DNA of 64,000 bases from a virus: the IMG/VR virus record IMGVR_UViG_3300026533_000002, positions 54,977 to 118,976 of that record; one strand, given 5' to 3'. Each line of letters starts with the position of its first letter. Position 1 is the first letter of the stretch. Under the pieces are notes generated by a model, which searched no databases, was not told the origin of the DNA, and saw only the letters and a program-made list of their open reading frames with translations. The position numbers were made by a program, and so were the translations under genes. Below are positions 1 through 8,063 of the stretch, in pieces.

Positions 1-103
1 AATCAGTGCCATATAACTTAGATCCTGTATAACTAACATACACTACCTTATTACCAGTAAGTCTCTCAAACTCCTCTATCTTTTGCACTACTAAATTCTT
101 CAC
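1..103 (-). CDS. Putative nucleotidyltransferase-fold protein, N-terminal part (runs off left edge)
   Basis: A reading frame opens at a GTG (positions 101-103) and stays open to the window edge, giving 34 codons. An AAGGA site lies 6 bases upstream of the GTG. The visible protein reaches YTGSKLYGTD, which resembles the GSxxYGT strand of Pol-beta-type nucleotidyltransferases; the metal-binding SDxD motif expected next would be outside the window. The frame overlaps the last 38 bases of the CCA-enzyme gene in another frame, so the two are probably co-translated. With so few residues the family is a guess, but the start signals and the position in an operon support a real gene. Confidence 0.5.
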   Translation of the reverse strand, partial: MKNLVVQKIEEFERLTGNKVVYVSYTGSKLYGTD

Positions 104-1277
104 TTACAATCCTTATATGTTCTCTATGAACATGTTGTTTAATAGCATCATTAGAAGGTCTAACCTCTAAAGAATCTAACCACCTCTTAGGTGAGTAACT
201 TTTCATTCTAGATATAGCAGATGTAAACATAATCTCATCTTTAGAATCAAAAGTACGTTTATCTACTGTTGAGTCTCTGCCCATTACATCAGCATTAGCA
301 AACCTTAATAGGTCAATTATAGACTCATTAGTAAACTTCTTTAAGAGTATTACTTTTCTACTATCTCTATTAGAGTGTATAAGAAATATCCTAATATGGT
401 TACTAATTATAAGTAATACATCATTAGATAGTTTAGAAGGGAGCTTTAAAGACTTTAACTCTGACTCTATCAACTCACTCTTTTCATGCCCATGTGCACT
501 ACCTTTGGCAGCATACAGCAGAGGCTTTCCAATATCATGGTAAATAGCAGCTAACTTTAAAGTAGTACTATCTACTAAATCTAATACTCTCATACTATGC
601 TCATACACGGACTTCTCTTGATGGTAGGCACTATCTTCTACACACTTAGTCATTAAGTAGATCTTAGGAAATATAACATCTAGTACTCCTAAATCTTTTA
701 ATGTATCAAAGAATATTCTAGAGTTAGGTAAAGCTAATGCTTTCATTAACTCCATTGTAACTCTTTCCTGTACTAACCCTTCTAGACAATGCTTCATTGT
801 GAGAACTAATTTCTTAGTCTCTTCAGCAATAGTAAAGTCAGGTAGCATAGTCTTAAATCTGGCTAACCTTAGTACCCTAACCGGGTCTTCTTTGAAAGCT
901 TCAGAAGTATGTCTTAGTACTTTAGCTTTAATATCATCGTAACCGTTGTAAGGATCTATAAGAATACCATCTTCAGATAACGCTATTGAGTTCATAGTTA
1001 AATCTCTTCTTAGTAAATCATCCTCTATACTAATATCTTCTACATCTACAGCAAAGTCTGTATACCCTCTACCTGTTGACTTCTCTGATCTAGCTAAAGC
1101 TATTTCGTTACCATTACCATCTAAGAACACTGGGAAACTATTGCCTACTTTCTTATGAGTAGGGAACTGTTTCATGTAAGATTCTACATTGTAACCTGTA
1201 ACTACATAATCTACATCAGAAGGAGGTCTGTCTAAGATTGTATCTCTAACATACCCTCCTACTGTGTACTTAACCAT
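66..1277 (-). CDS. cca: CCA-adding tRNA nucleotidyltransferase with HD domain
   Basis: This 403-residue protein adds or repairs the 3' CCA end of tRNAs from CTP and ATP. The class II nucleotidyltransferase head is clear: GGYVRD at residues 7-12, the metal-binding DVD at 21-23, RRD with following TMNSIA at 90-97, and DPVRVLRLAR at 131-140. The C-terminal half carries an HD phosphohydrolase motif (H227, then YHDIGKP at 246-252, and GHE at 263-265), as in the E. coli Cca protein, and the length is similar. It overlaps the upstream gene by 8 bases. No tRNA gene was seen in this window, so it may serve tRNAs elsewhere in the phage genome or repair host tRNAs cut by defence nucleases. The enzyme class is secure; the role is inference. 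Confidence 0.92.
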   Translation of the reverse strand: MVKYTVGGYVRDTILDRPPSDVDYVVTGYNVESYMKQFPTHKKVGNSFPVFLDGNGNEIALARSEKSTGRGYTDFAVDVEDISIEDDLLRRDLTMNSIALSEDGILIDPYNGYDDIKAKVLRHTSEAFKEDPVRVLRLARFKTMLPDFTIAEETKKLVLTMKHCLEGLVQERVTMELMKALALPNSRIFFDTLKDLGVLDVIFPKIYLMTKCVEDSAYHQEKSVYEHSMRVLDLVDSTTLKLAAIYHDIGKPLLYAAKGSAHGHEKSELIESELKSLKLPSKLSNDVLLIISNHIRIFLIHSNRDSRKVILLKKFTNESIIDLLRFANADVMGRDSTVDKRTFDSKDEIMFTSAISRMKSYSPKRWLDSLEVRPSNDAIKQHVHREHIRIVSEEFSSAKDRGV

Positions 1278-2394
1278 TACAGTTTTGTACTACAGAATCA
1301 GCTAAAGTAGAAGCCATAGTTAGCGCTTGATCTGTCATAGTAAGTATCTCTTCACTTCCACTTGTTACTGATAAACTAGCCATATGGTTAAGTAACCTAT
1401 GAGCTTGAGCTTCTACACTATTACTCTCAGGCAAGTCATATAACTCTGTTATTTCTTTAGCTGTAACTGCAGGCTCAATAGTTGAAGTTCCATCAGTTAA
1501 TCTAAAGTACGTTTCACCAAACATAGAATCCATAGCTTCAATAACTAAGCCATTTCTGAACTCTGTACCAATTTCCAACTTAACTAGAGAAAACCTAGAA
1601 GTAAACTCATCAATAGCTAGCTTTTGTTTGAACCCAGAAGAGTACATTACATTAGTACTATTAACAGCATCTACATGATATAATATACCGTTATGAGAGG
1701 CCCATACTTGCCCTTCACGGACTTCTATCTCTTCAGACGACTCATTACCTACCTCAGGCTCTTCTAGCTCTCTAGACTCATCTGTGTGCATTTCAGCAGG
1801 TGTTGTGTCGGTAAAGTCATAAGTATTATCAACTAAGTCACTGTAATGTAGGATATTCTCTAGTATTAGTAAACTAACACCTCTTACCTTAAAATTACAT
1901 ACTCTACCATCAATCTCACTAGCATCAATAGTTTTAGGTATAGTAACTCTGTAAGACTCTTTACTAGGTAACATAGTAAGGTACATAGACTTAGTCTTAA
2001 CGTTATGATTAGCTACTACTACTTCTGCAGTAAACTCTTTAGGTAAATCTTTAATATTAGTTACAGTAGCTTTAGAAGGAGTCTTACCAACTTCAACTTC
2101 TCCACTATTGTCAACATGTTCACCCAATAAGATTAGTTGATTAACATTGTACTCATGGTTATAAAGTATGGCTACTGAGTAAGTCTTACCTATCTCTAGC
2201 TCTTCGTTCTTCCAAGAAGAGTTATTAGGCTTATTAACAGTTACTGTAGTTAAGGCTCCATCGACAGCCACTGTTAAAGTCAGTGTGTACTGAGTACCAT
2301 AGTTAGTAGTTACTTCGTCTATATCAATTAGATTAATTCTAAAGTTCTCTTCACCAATAAGTTCTTTTAATTCAGTTATTTTTGTTACGTGCAT
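1270..2394 (-). CDS. Hypothetical protein, beta-rich, unknown
   Basis: This 374-residue protein is not recognised. Residues 20-95 have alternating hydrophobic strands with GTQYTLTLTV and GKTYSVAILYNHEYNVNQL, which could form an OB-like or other small beta barrel. A second beta-rich part follows, then an acidic Glu/Ser-rich linker near residues 200-230 and a C-terminal part with two helices. An AAGGATAAG site precedes the ATG. It lies between the DNA polymerase exonuclease fragment and the CCA-enzyme gene in the leftward operon, so a replication-related role such as single-strand binding is possible but unproven. Confidence 0.75.
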   Translation of the reverse strand: MHVTKITELKELIGEENFRINLIDIDEVTTNYGTQYTLTLTVAVDGALTTVTVNKPNNSSWKNEELEIGKTYSVAILYNHEYNVNQLILLGEHVDNSGEVEVGKTPSKATVTNIKDLPKEFTAEVVVANHNVKTKSMYLTMLPSKESYRVTIPKTIDASEIDGRVCNFKVRGVSLLILENILHYSDLVDNTYDFTDTTPAEMHTDESRELEEPEVGNESSEEIEVREGQVWASHNGILYHVDAVNSTNVMYSSGFKQKLAIDEFTSRFSLVKLEIGTEFRNGLVIEAMDSMFGETYFRLTDGTSTIEPAVTAKEITELYDLPESNSVEAQAHRLLNHMASLSVTSGSEEILTMTDQALTMASTLADSVVQNCNG

Positions 2395-2422
2395 TGCTTA
2401 TCCTTTTATTTTAATATAGCTA

Positions 2423-3235
2423 CTAAGGAGTACCTAGTAGCTTTACATAGTTATTGTCTGGAAGAAACTTCCTACTAATACTTAGCTTCTTATATGTTTT
2501 AACTTTACCATCTGGCAAGAACTTAGGATCAAATATACTAGTTAATTTAGTATGTAAGTCTAACTTCTCAGCTAATAAGTCATTGTTTAACTCATTAGCT
2601 TTATCAATATCAATATAGAAACCAAAGTGTGTCTGTTCTTGTATAATAGCAGCTGTTTCATGTTCTATTTCAACTACTTTATCTAGCGGAAAGTTATCTT
2701 GCTCTAGTAAGAATAATAAGAAGTTTACAGCTAAGTCAGTATCTCTGTTACAGTAGATAGCCATCTCCTCAGTAAGTCCTGAGAAGTCTTCAAACTCAAT
2801 CTTACTATCTCCTCCCATTCTCTCACCAAAAGCTTTAAGAGAGTACTTTCCCCATAAGCTTTTATCTAATCCTAATCCTGGATCTATAGACATTAAATAA
2901 TCTTTAGAGAATATAATCTTAGATAGAATGAGAGTATCTAATGGTCTAGGTTTTAACTTAATACCTGTTACATTTTCAATAACGGGAACATCAAACCCTA
3001 CACCATTATGAAATGACATATAATCAGCTGTGTTAATTAAAGCTACAGCTTCACCTATACTACCTTTAGAGTATGGAGTCCAGACATTAGTGTATACCTC
3101 AGCTAATGTAGGCTTACCATTAATAATCATAGCAACAGAAATACAGTATATATCATCTATAAATGATAACCCTTCCTTAGGTATGAGTTGAGTTTCAATA
3201 TCTAGAACAGCTACAGTAGCGTTACTTATATCCAT
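2423..3235 (-). CDS. T7-type DNA polymerase, 3'-5' exonuclease part only (split gene)
   Basis: The 270-residue product matches the N-terminal third of T7-family DNA polymerase I. Exo I is DIE at residues 12-14, Exo II is FHNGVGFD at 75-82, and Exo III is YCNRD at 161-165. These are followed by DTLILSKIIFS (100-110), YSLKAFGERMG (131-141), and the link into the polymerase fold at IEHETA (190-195) and FGFYIDIDKA (204-213). The protein stops with NYVKLLGTP, just where full-length relatives would enter the thumb and palm. No polymerase motif A, B or C is present here or elsewhere in the window. It is therefore one half of a split polymerase or a stand-alone exonuclease. The start overlaps the stop of the next gene upstream. 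Confidence 0.85.
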   Translation of the reverse strand: MDISNATVAVLDIETQLIPKEGLSFIDDIYCISVAMIINGKPTLAEVYTNVWTPYSKGSIGEAVALINTADYMSFHNGVGFDVPVIENVTGIKLKPRPLDTLILSKIIFSKDYLMSIDPGLGLDKSLWGKYSLKAFGERMGGDSKIEFEDFSGLTEEMAIYCNRDTDLAVNFLLFLLEQDNFPLDKVVEIEHETAAIIQEQTHFGFYIDIDKANELNNDLLAEKLDLHTKLTSIFDPKFLPDGKVKTYKKLSISRKFLPDNNYVKLLGTP

Positions 3236-3879
3236 TAATCATATGAACTAGAGCTACTACTTGAATCTGAACTTGAGCTAGAGTAGCTATCTGAAGAATC
3301 AGATGAACTGTAACTGCTGCTAGAAGAGTAACTTGACCCACTAGAATAACTAGAGTAGCTAGGCTCTATGTAACCTCCAGGAGTTGTAGTAAACGAAGAG
3401 TTATCAACGGAATACTCACTGACTGTTTCAGTTACCTCGTCTATCCTACTGACAAGTTCATTAACTGTACTAGGCAGGGTATCAGGTACGTCATCACTTA
3501 GATCAATTACTTCAGATTCCTTAGGAGTAGCATAAGAAGATTTACATAAGTCTTCTAAGCTATTAGGAGGTACTGCAATATACCCAACATAAGTTTTACT
3601 AAACTCTCTATAAGCGTCAGTATCTTCATCAGCAAATAATACCCATAAGGTTATTACATCATTACCTATGCTACAATGTGAGCCGTCAACTATACCTCTA
3701 AAGTTATACTTAAAATTATACATAGCTTTAAGAGTCCTATTAGTTCCTAACTTCTTATTAGCTTTAACTAATACTTTAGAAGGGAACTTATACTCCATAA
3801 CACTTTCATCTTCAGAGTAACCTTTACTGTCGTTCTTGTTAAATAACCACCTAAACGCTCTTTTAAGTACATCTATCAT
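3235..3879 (-). CDS. Hypothetical protein with Ser/Tyr-rich C-terminal tail
   Basis: The 214-residue protein has a globular N-terminal part (about 1-125) with no motif I recognise and an acidic, Thr-rich linker. From about residue 168 to the end it becomes an extreme low-complexity tail of Ser, Tyr and Asp (blocks such as SYSSSSSYSSSDSS). Such tails are flexible and could be targets of host kinases or mediate assembly, but this is inference. The gene overlaps both neighbours by 1-4 bases, typical of translational coupling in this leftward operon. Confidence 0.75.
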   Translation of the reverse strand: MIDVLKRAFRWLFNKNDSKGYSEDESVMEYKFPSKVLVKANKKLGTNRTLKAMYNFKYNFRGIVDGSHCSIGNDVITLWVLFADEDTDAYREFSKTYVGYIAVPPNSLEDLCKSSYATPKESEVIDLSDDVPDTLPSTVNELVSRIDEVTETVSEYSVDNSSFTTTPGGYIEPSYSSYSSGSSYSSSSSYSSSDSSDSYSSSSSDSSSSSSSYD

Positions 3880-4457
3880 ATGTTTTCCTTAGTTAATTTA
3901 GCTATTGAGTCTACTATATTCTTATACTTATCTTTAGCATACTCAGCCTTCTTAACTAGAGTTTTCTCTACCTTAAGTGTAGTAGTAGTATCCTCTAGTT
4001 TAGACTCTAAATCAGCTATGCTAGTTGCTTGTATGTTAATAGTATTATCTTTGTCTGCTATCAGGCTCTGTAAGCTCTTTATAGTTTCCTCAGAAGCCTT
4101 AGTACTAGTATTAACTAATTCCTCAACAGTAGTATCTAAATGTAGCTTAAGATCCTTACATAATATATCAGCAACTATAGGTTTACTAGCTAATTTTTCA
4201 CTAGCCTCAGCAGCCTTACGAAGAGACTCAACTTCAATCATTAGTCTCTTATTGTCTACCTCTAGCTTATCTTTATCCAATATAAGTTGTTGGTCAGGTA
4301 CTAGTGAATCCATACTTGCATATAGTTGATTAATATCCTTAGATAAGTAATAAGCTTTAATAAGAGTATTATATAACTCCTCTGCAGTATCACTTGGATC
4401 TATAGAGTTCTCTATATCAGTAAGCCTCTGTTGAAGCTCACTAATCTTATTCATCAC
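3876..4457 (-). CDS. Coiled-coil hypothetical protein
   Basis: A 193-residue protein, mostly charged heptads. Residues about 55-95 and 120-175 show strong coiled-coil character (for example LEVDNKRLMIEVESLRKAAE and the stretch SIADLESKLEDTTTTLKVEK). No catalytic motif is visible. It overlaps the upstream gene by 11 bases. A structural or scaffold-like role inside the replication operon is possible; function is unknown. A long open frame on the opposite strand (3880-4329) is only its shadow. Confidence 0.75.
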   Translation of the reverse strand: MMNKISELQQRLTDIENSIDPSDTAEELYNTLIKAYYLSKDINQLYASMDSLVPDQQLILDKDKLEVDNKRLMIEVESLRKAAEASEKLASKPIVADILCKDLKLHLDTTVEELVNTSTKASEETIKSLQSLIADKDNTINIQATSIADLESKLEDTTTTLKVEKTLVKKAEYAKDKYKNIVDSIAKLTKENI

Positions 4458-5268
4458 CTTGTTCCTGTTTGAACTGAAGCTCTGGATATATTACACTCTC
4501 AAACTTATCTTTAAGAGCTGCTAAGTTATTGTAAGCTTCTTCAGAATCTAAATACTCTTTAATAGGGCCACTGGCATCTTGCATATCAGCTAAGAATCTA
4601 AGTGCTGCTGGGTTATCAGATTCAAACACAGTCTCAGCAATAATGTCATAGAATATCTTCCAGTCTCCTAACATCGAATGAGCTTGTAACATCTTTTCAA
4701 CATACTCTGTTTTACCAACAGTATTAATACTACTAGCTTGATGAACATCATCATCAGACATAGAGTATTCATCTGCTAACCAATCCATAAGAGCTTTCTT
4801 CTTCAATGTCTCTATATTTAAAGTAGCAGTAGACATCTTCTTAACAGTTCTACCTGTATCTTCAGTAGCTTTCTTTAGATTATCTGCAGTTAGCTTACCG
4901 TATTTAGCAATACACACATCACATAAGGCTAATGAGTCTTCTACATCTTGTGTAAGGTATTCACTAGCTGATAGAGACATAGCTACCATATACTTAGCTT
5001 TCACAGCTTCTAGAACCTCTCTCTTCTGTAAGTAACTTATGTACAGTTCAGAAGTTTCTACTGTGTACCCTAACTCATGTACAGCTTGTTCATAAGCTTG
5101 AATAGTTAAGTTAGTACTCAACATAAACAATACAGAACCTTTACCAAAGTACATTAACTCCTTAGAAAAGGCATCAACTCTCTCTAACTGAGCTAATGCC
5201 CACTTAACATCAACGACTCCATCATCTGGCAGTATGACACCAGTATCTATTTCTTTTACTTCATTCAT
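4447..5268 (-). CDS. Hypothetical protein, alpha-helical
   Basis: The 273-residue protein is acidic and predicted to be largely helical, with Cys108 and Cys111 forming a lone CxxC (DVCIAKYG region has CDVC). I recognise no family. It is followed two bases later by the end of the next upstream gene and uses the AAGGATAATA Shine-Dalgarno. Context is the leftward operon between the coiled-coil protein and a small basic protein. Function cannot be inferred. Confidence 0.72.
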   Translation of the reverse strand: MNEVKEIDTGVILPDDGVVDVKWALAQLERVDAFSKELMYFGKGSVLFMLSTNLTIQAYEQAVHELGYTVETSELYISYLQKREVLEAVKAKYMVAMSLSASEYLTQDVEDSLALCDVCIAKYGKLTADNLKKATEDTGRTVKKMSTATLNIETLKKKALMDWLADEYSMSDDDVHQASSINTVGKTEYVEKMLQAHSMLGDWKIFYDIIAETVFESDNPAALRFLADMQDASGPIKEYLDSEEAYNNLAALKDKFESVIYPELQFKQEQGDE

Positions 5269-5270
5269 TA

Positions 5271-5669
5271 TTATCCTTTTAACACTGTTACCAATGTTTT
5301 ATCTTTAACTACACCAACTACACCTTTAAATAAGCTATACCTGCCATCTTGCAATGTATCCATAGTATAAAGTTGACGTATCAATGCCTTATAAAGCATC
5401 TTAGAAACATCTGCATTAGTAAGTTTATTATTAATACGTTCTTTATACCTGTGTACTGCATGGGCAGATACTGCCAATTCATTGTAGATAGTTGCTTCAC
5501 TAGACTTCTTGTCAGCGAGCATATCTTCTAACTTCTGTAACTTACTATGAAGCTTACTATTAGTAACCTTCAGTGAAAGCCCTTCATCCATTAGTTCATA
5601 TACTTTCTCCCTAGAAGCTGCTAATAACTTTACAGAAGGGCATAGCCAATTTCTTATCTTATCAATCAT
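5271..5669 (-). CDS. Hypothetical protein with helical N-terminus
   Basis: The 132-residue protein starts with an amphipathic helical part and then has the segment SAHAVHRYKERIN, with a beta-rich end (GRYSLFKGVVGVVKDKTLVTVL). Patterns of the type HA..RY.ERI followed by short strands occur in small phage proteins of unknown function and in some small RNase-like folds, but nothing here proves catalysis. The start overlaps the stop of the upstream gene by 8 bases. Confidence 0.7.
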   Translation of the reverse strand: MIDKIRNWLCPSVKLLAASREKVYELMDEGLSLKVTNSKLHSKLQKLEDMLADKKSSEATIYNELAVSAHAVHRYKERINNKLTNADVSKMLYKALIRQLYTMDTLQDGRYSLFKGVVGVVKDKTLVTVLKG

Positions 5670-5916
5670 CTACTTTAACCTCATAGGTATACTTCTTTAT
5701 AGTTCTCTCAGATAGACCTGTAGCCAAAGTAGCTGCGTGTAGAAACTTCTTATGGCTAGGTGCTATCTTATTAGCTTGTCTCATTATCCTAGCCTTACCT
5801 TCTTCTATAGAATCCTTATCAAAAGGATTTATAGAGTATCTGGTAGTCTTTATAAACCAATATAGACTACCGTATGTTAAAGGTTCGTTAGGGTAATAAG
5901 GCCTAGAATTAGGCAT
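5662..5916 (-). CDS. Small hypothetical protein, possible helix-turn-helix
   Basis: This 84-residue basic protein ends with LHAATLATGLSERTIKKYTYEV, which has the spacing of a helix-turn-helix (helix, Gly turn, recognition helix SERTIKKYTYEV). It could therefore bind DNA or be a small adaptor. It overlaps both neighbours by 8 bases. The family is not recognised. Confidence 0.65.
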   Translation of the reverse strand: MPNSRPYYPNEPLTYGSLYWFIKTTRYSINPFDKDSIEEGKARIMRQANKIAPSHKKFLHAATLATGLSERTIKKYTYEVKVDD

Positions 5917-6484
5917 CTAATACAAGGTATGTTGTTGTTTCTGAAGATGCTGCATTTAATTTAACAGCCCATACCTTTAATGAATTAATCTCTGGTAAGT
6001 TTAATTTCTTAACTGTACCAGTTGCATGGTTTACAGATACAAGTGCAGGTCTTTCTATCCCATCTAACCTCTTACTCATGTTAAACATTGGGACAGTATT
6101 AGTTTCAAAGTTAAATAAGGTAGATACCTTATAGTTAACATAAGTAAAGTCAGAGTGGAAACTACCTTCATCTACAAATACCTTAGACCTATAATCTGTA
6201 AAGAACCTATGGAATAATATACTCATAGTAATATCATAGGGATTACGCTTATTAAGCATATTAACTGCAGTCTCTACAGCTCTCCTATGGTCTTCATAAG
6301 TAACTCTACTTTCATCAGCTATACTGCTATAATTTCTACTAGCCCTGTCTTTATCAAAGTGATAGATATCCCTATCAAATCTAGTAATAGTATCTTCACC
6401 TTTACGTCTAGGCCTTTCAGCCATACGTCTAAATAGCTCTTCTGCTAATACAACCTGTTTTGTTATAGTATTGTGTTTTATCAT
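5909..6484 (-). CDS. Hypothetical protein
   Basis: A 191-residue protein with a very basic, Arg-rich N-terminal third (ERPRRKGEDTITRFDRD) and a beta-rich C-terminal part. No known motif is seen. It overlaps the next gene downstream by 8 bases and the gene upstream by 1 base, so it is an integral member of the leftward operon. Function unknown. Confidence 0.7.
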   Translation of the reverse strand: MIKHNTITKQVVLAEELFRRMAERPRRKGEDTITRFDRDIYHFDKDRASRNYSSIADESRVTYEDHRRAVETAVNMLNKRNPYDITMSILFHRFFTDYRSKVFVDEGSFHSDFTYVNYKVSTLFNFETNTVPMFNMSKRLDGIERPALVSVNHATGTVKKLNLPEINSLKVWAVKLNAASSETTTYLVLDA

Positions 6485-6663
6485 TAACTACCTCCTAATG
6501 GTAAGATTAATACTAAATTAACAACAAACAAGTATCCAAGTAACAGCCTAGTTATAGCTCTTTCCTGCTTATATAGTAGGTAAGTAGTATGAGACATATG
6601 CTTATGTAAATAGGCTTTATCTAAATCAGAACCATTCCAATATGTAATAAAATCATTAAGCAT
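6484..6663 (-). CDS. Small membrane protein (start set at internal ATG)
   Basis: A 59-residue protein with one C-terminal transmembrane helix (RLLLGYLFVVNLVLILPLG). An in-frame ATG 12 bases further upstream is open, but the strong GGGAGG Shine-Dalgarno lies between the two ATGs, 5 bases before the ATG at 6663. The inner ATG also overlaps the TAA of the upstream gene as TAATG, so it is the likely start. The N-terminal 40 residues are hydrophilic. Function unknown; small single-span proteins are common in this window. Confidence 0.7.
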   Translation of the reverse strand: MLNDFITYWNGSDLDKAYLHKHMSHTTYLLYKQERAITRLLLGYLFVVNLVLILPLGGS

Positions 6664-7151
6664 TATACCTCCCAAGGCTTAGCTAGAGATGCTTCAGCTA
6701 CTAATGGTTTGATAGCTTTTATACTTTCAACCTCGTCTTGTAACTTCTTCTTAGCAGCATCCTTCTCAGCTTGTTCTTTATCTTTAATAGCTTTCTTCTC
6801 AGCTCTTTCTAAAGCTCTAGCTTCTTTATCAGCTTCCTCAGCTGTCATAGCTTCTAAGCGTTTACTCTCTTCTTCATCGTAAGAATCTATCTGTTCTTGT
6901 GTTCTACCAAATGATGGTAGCTTCACACCTTTAACAGACTTCTTAGTAACTGGTTTAGTAGCTACATTATCAGGGAACTTGCCTATACTTTGCTTAGAAG
7001 AGCTAGAAAGGTCTAAGGTAGGTAAATATACCTGAACAGAGGGTTTATGCTCTGTAGGTTTTAATTTGGACTCAGGCGAGGTACTGAGCAGCTCCATTAC
7101 TTTTATTACTTCAGAAGGAGTAAGTTCTAATGTTATTGATACTTTATTCAT
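6663..7151 (-). CDS. Hypothetical protein, Lys/Glu-rich helical C-terminus
   Basis: The 162-residue protein has a disordered middle (about 27-85) with basic stretches and then a long single charged helix (about residues 88-150, EEADKEARALERAEKKAIKD and similar). This may be a coiled coil or an RNA/DNA-contacting helix. AAAGGAGATAT precedes the ATG. The gene is the first after a 247-base non-coding gap, so it may be near a transcript start; a TATAAT on the minus strand lies about 100 bases upstream. Confidence 0.72.
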   Translation of the reverse strand: MNKVSITLELTPSEVIKVMELLSTSPESKLKPTEHKPSVQVYLPTLDLSSSSKQSIGKFPDNVATKPVTKKSVKGVKLPSFGRTQEQIDSYDEEESKRLEAMTAEEADKEARALERAEKKAIKDKEQAEKDAAKKKLQDEVESIKAIKPLVAEASLAKPWEV

Positions 7152-7180
7152 ATATCTCCTTTAATTTAAGTTTATGCTAG

Positions 7181-7201
7181 CTATAGGGCTTCCACCTATA
7201 G
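7181..7201. other. Hairpin in non-coding gap (7-bp stem)
   Basis: The arms CTATAGG (7181-7187) and CCTATAG (7195-7201) are perfectly complementary around a 7-base loop. The element sits about 30 bases upstream of the gene ending at 7151-6663 and downstream of the gene at 7399-8019. It has no T-run, so it is not a standard intrinsic terminator; an RNA processing or stabilising hairpin is more likely. The rest of 7202-7398 holds one weaker hairpin (GCATA/TATGC near 7350) and no gene that I can see. Confidence 0.5.
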
Positions 7202-7398
7202 ATGTAGTACCTAGCTATATGTTCATAATTACACAAAGTTGCACCTATTATACTTCTATAATTAATCAAGCCTAGGAGTGTCTTTTAGTACTCAGCTTGT
7301 ATCTGTTAGTAATTCCACCACTAGTATAGGTTAGTTTTAGCTAAAGCATAACCAGGCTATGCAGGTAGTTTATACTCATAACTGATGGAGTATTTACA

Positions 7399-8019
7399 CT
7401 ATTTAGCAGAACCTACATTAATAGTTGGTTGAGATGAGTTCTGTGCAATGTTAACACGAGCTTCTCTCTCTGCATCAATAGTCTTATTAGCTGCTACTAA
7501 AGAAGCTTCAAGATAAGATACTTTATCAGTAAGAGTAGTAACTTTAGCTGCTACTTCAGCATTAGCTATTTGATGTTCAGCTGTCAATGCTTGAATCTTA
7601 GAGTCTAGTTCTCTTTTAGCTTCATCTTTAAGCTGTTGCTTAATAGCTAAGATAGAAGCATCTGCTTGTGCTTGAATAGTAACTTCTTTATTCTCTAACT
7701 CAAGTAAGTCATCTCTGTTAATAGTAACTACATTACGAACTGTCAGTAATTTCTTTAATTCAACCTCTTCATTCTCACGAATCTTAAGTTTAAGCTCAAC
7801 TTCTGCATTACGTACTTTAAGTGAATACTCTTCATTTAAGCCTTGTAACTCAGCTTGTTTAGCATCAACTTCCTCGTTAATAGATGTAACTGTATCTTTA
7901 AACTTCTCAATAGAATTAAGAACTTTAGTTAAATCTGCTGCTGATTTCTCTAATGCTTTAGAAGCTTTTAAAGTCTCTACTGATGTTGCTTTACTTGGTG
8001 TTGTTTTCTGTACTGCCAT
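7399..8019 (-). CDS. Coiled-coil hypothetical protein
   Basis: A 206-residue protein almost entirely of long helices with heptads from about residue 20 to 185 (LEKSAADLTKVLNSIEKFKD, later TLTDKVSYLEASLVAANKTI). The N-terminus is a short Thr/Lys/Ser-rich segment and the C-terminus is unstructured. No catalytic motif is seen. The next upstream gene ends 45 bases away. Likely a structural or oligomeric protein of unknown role. Confidence 0.75.
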   Translation of the reverse strand: MAVQKTTPSKATSVETLKASKALEKSAADLTKVLNSIEKFKDTVTSINEEVDAKQAELQGLNEEYSLKVRNAEVELKLKIRENEEVELKKLLTVRNVVTINRDDLLELENKEVTIQAQADASILAIKQQLKDEAKRELDSKIQALTAEHQIANAEVAAKVTTLTDKVSYLEASLVAANKTIDAEREARVNIAQNSSQPTINVGSAK

Positions 8020-8063
8020 TGTTAAATGCCTTATATTAGTTTATGTGTATACTTATATACCGC

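Noticed and set aside
3880-4329. Long open frame on the plus strand inside the coiled-coil gene
   Set aside because: It is the antisense shadow of a coiled-coil gene with strong codon bias, has no Shine-Dalgarno and runs against the operon direction.
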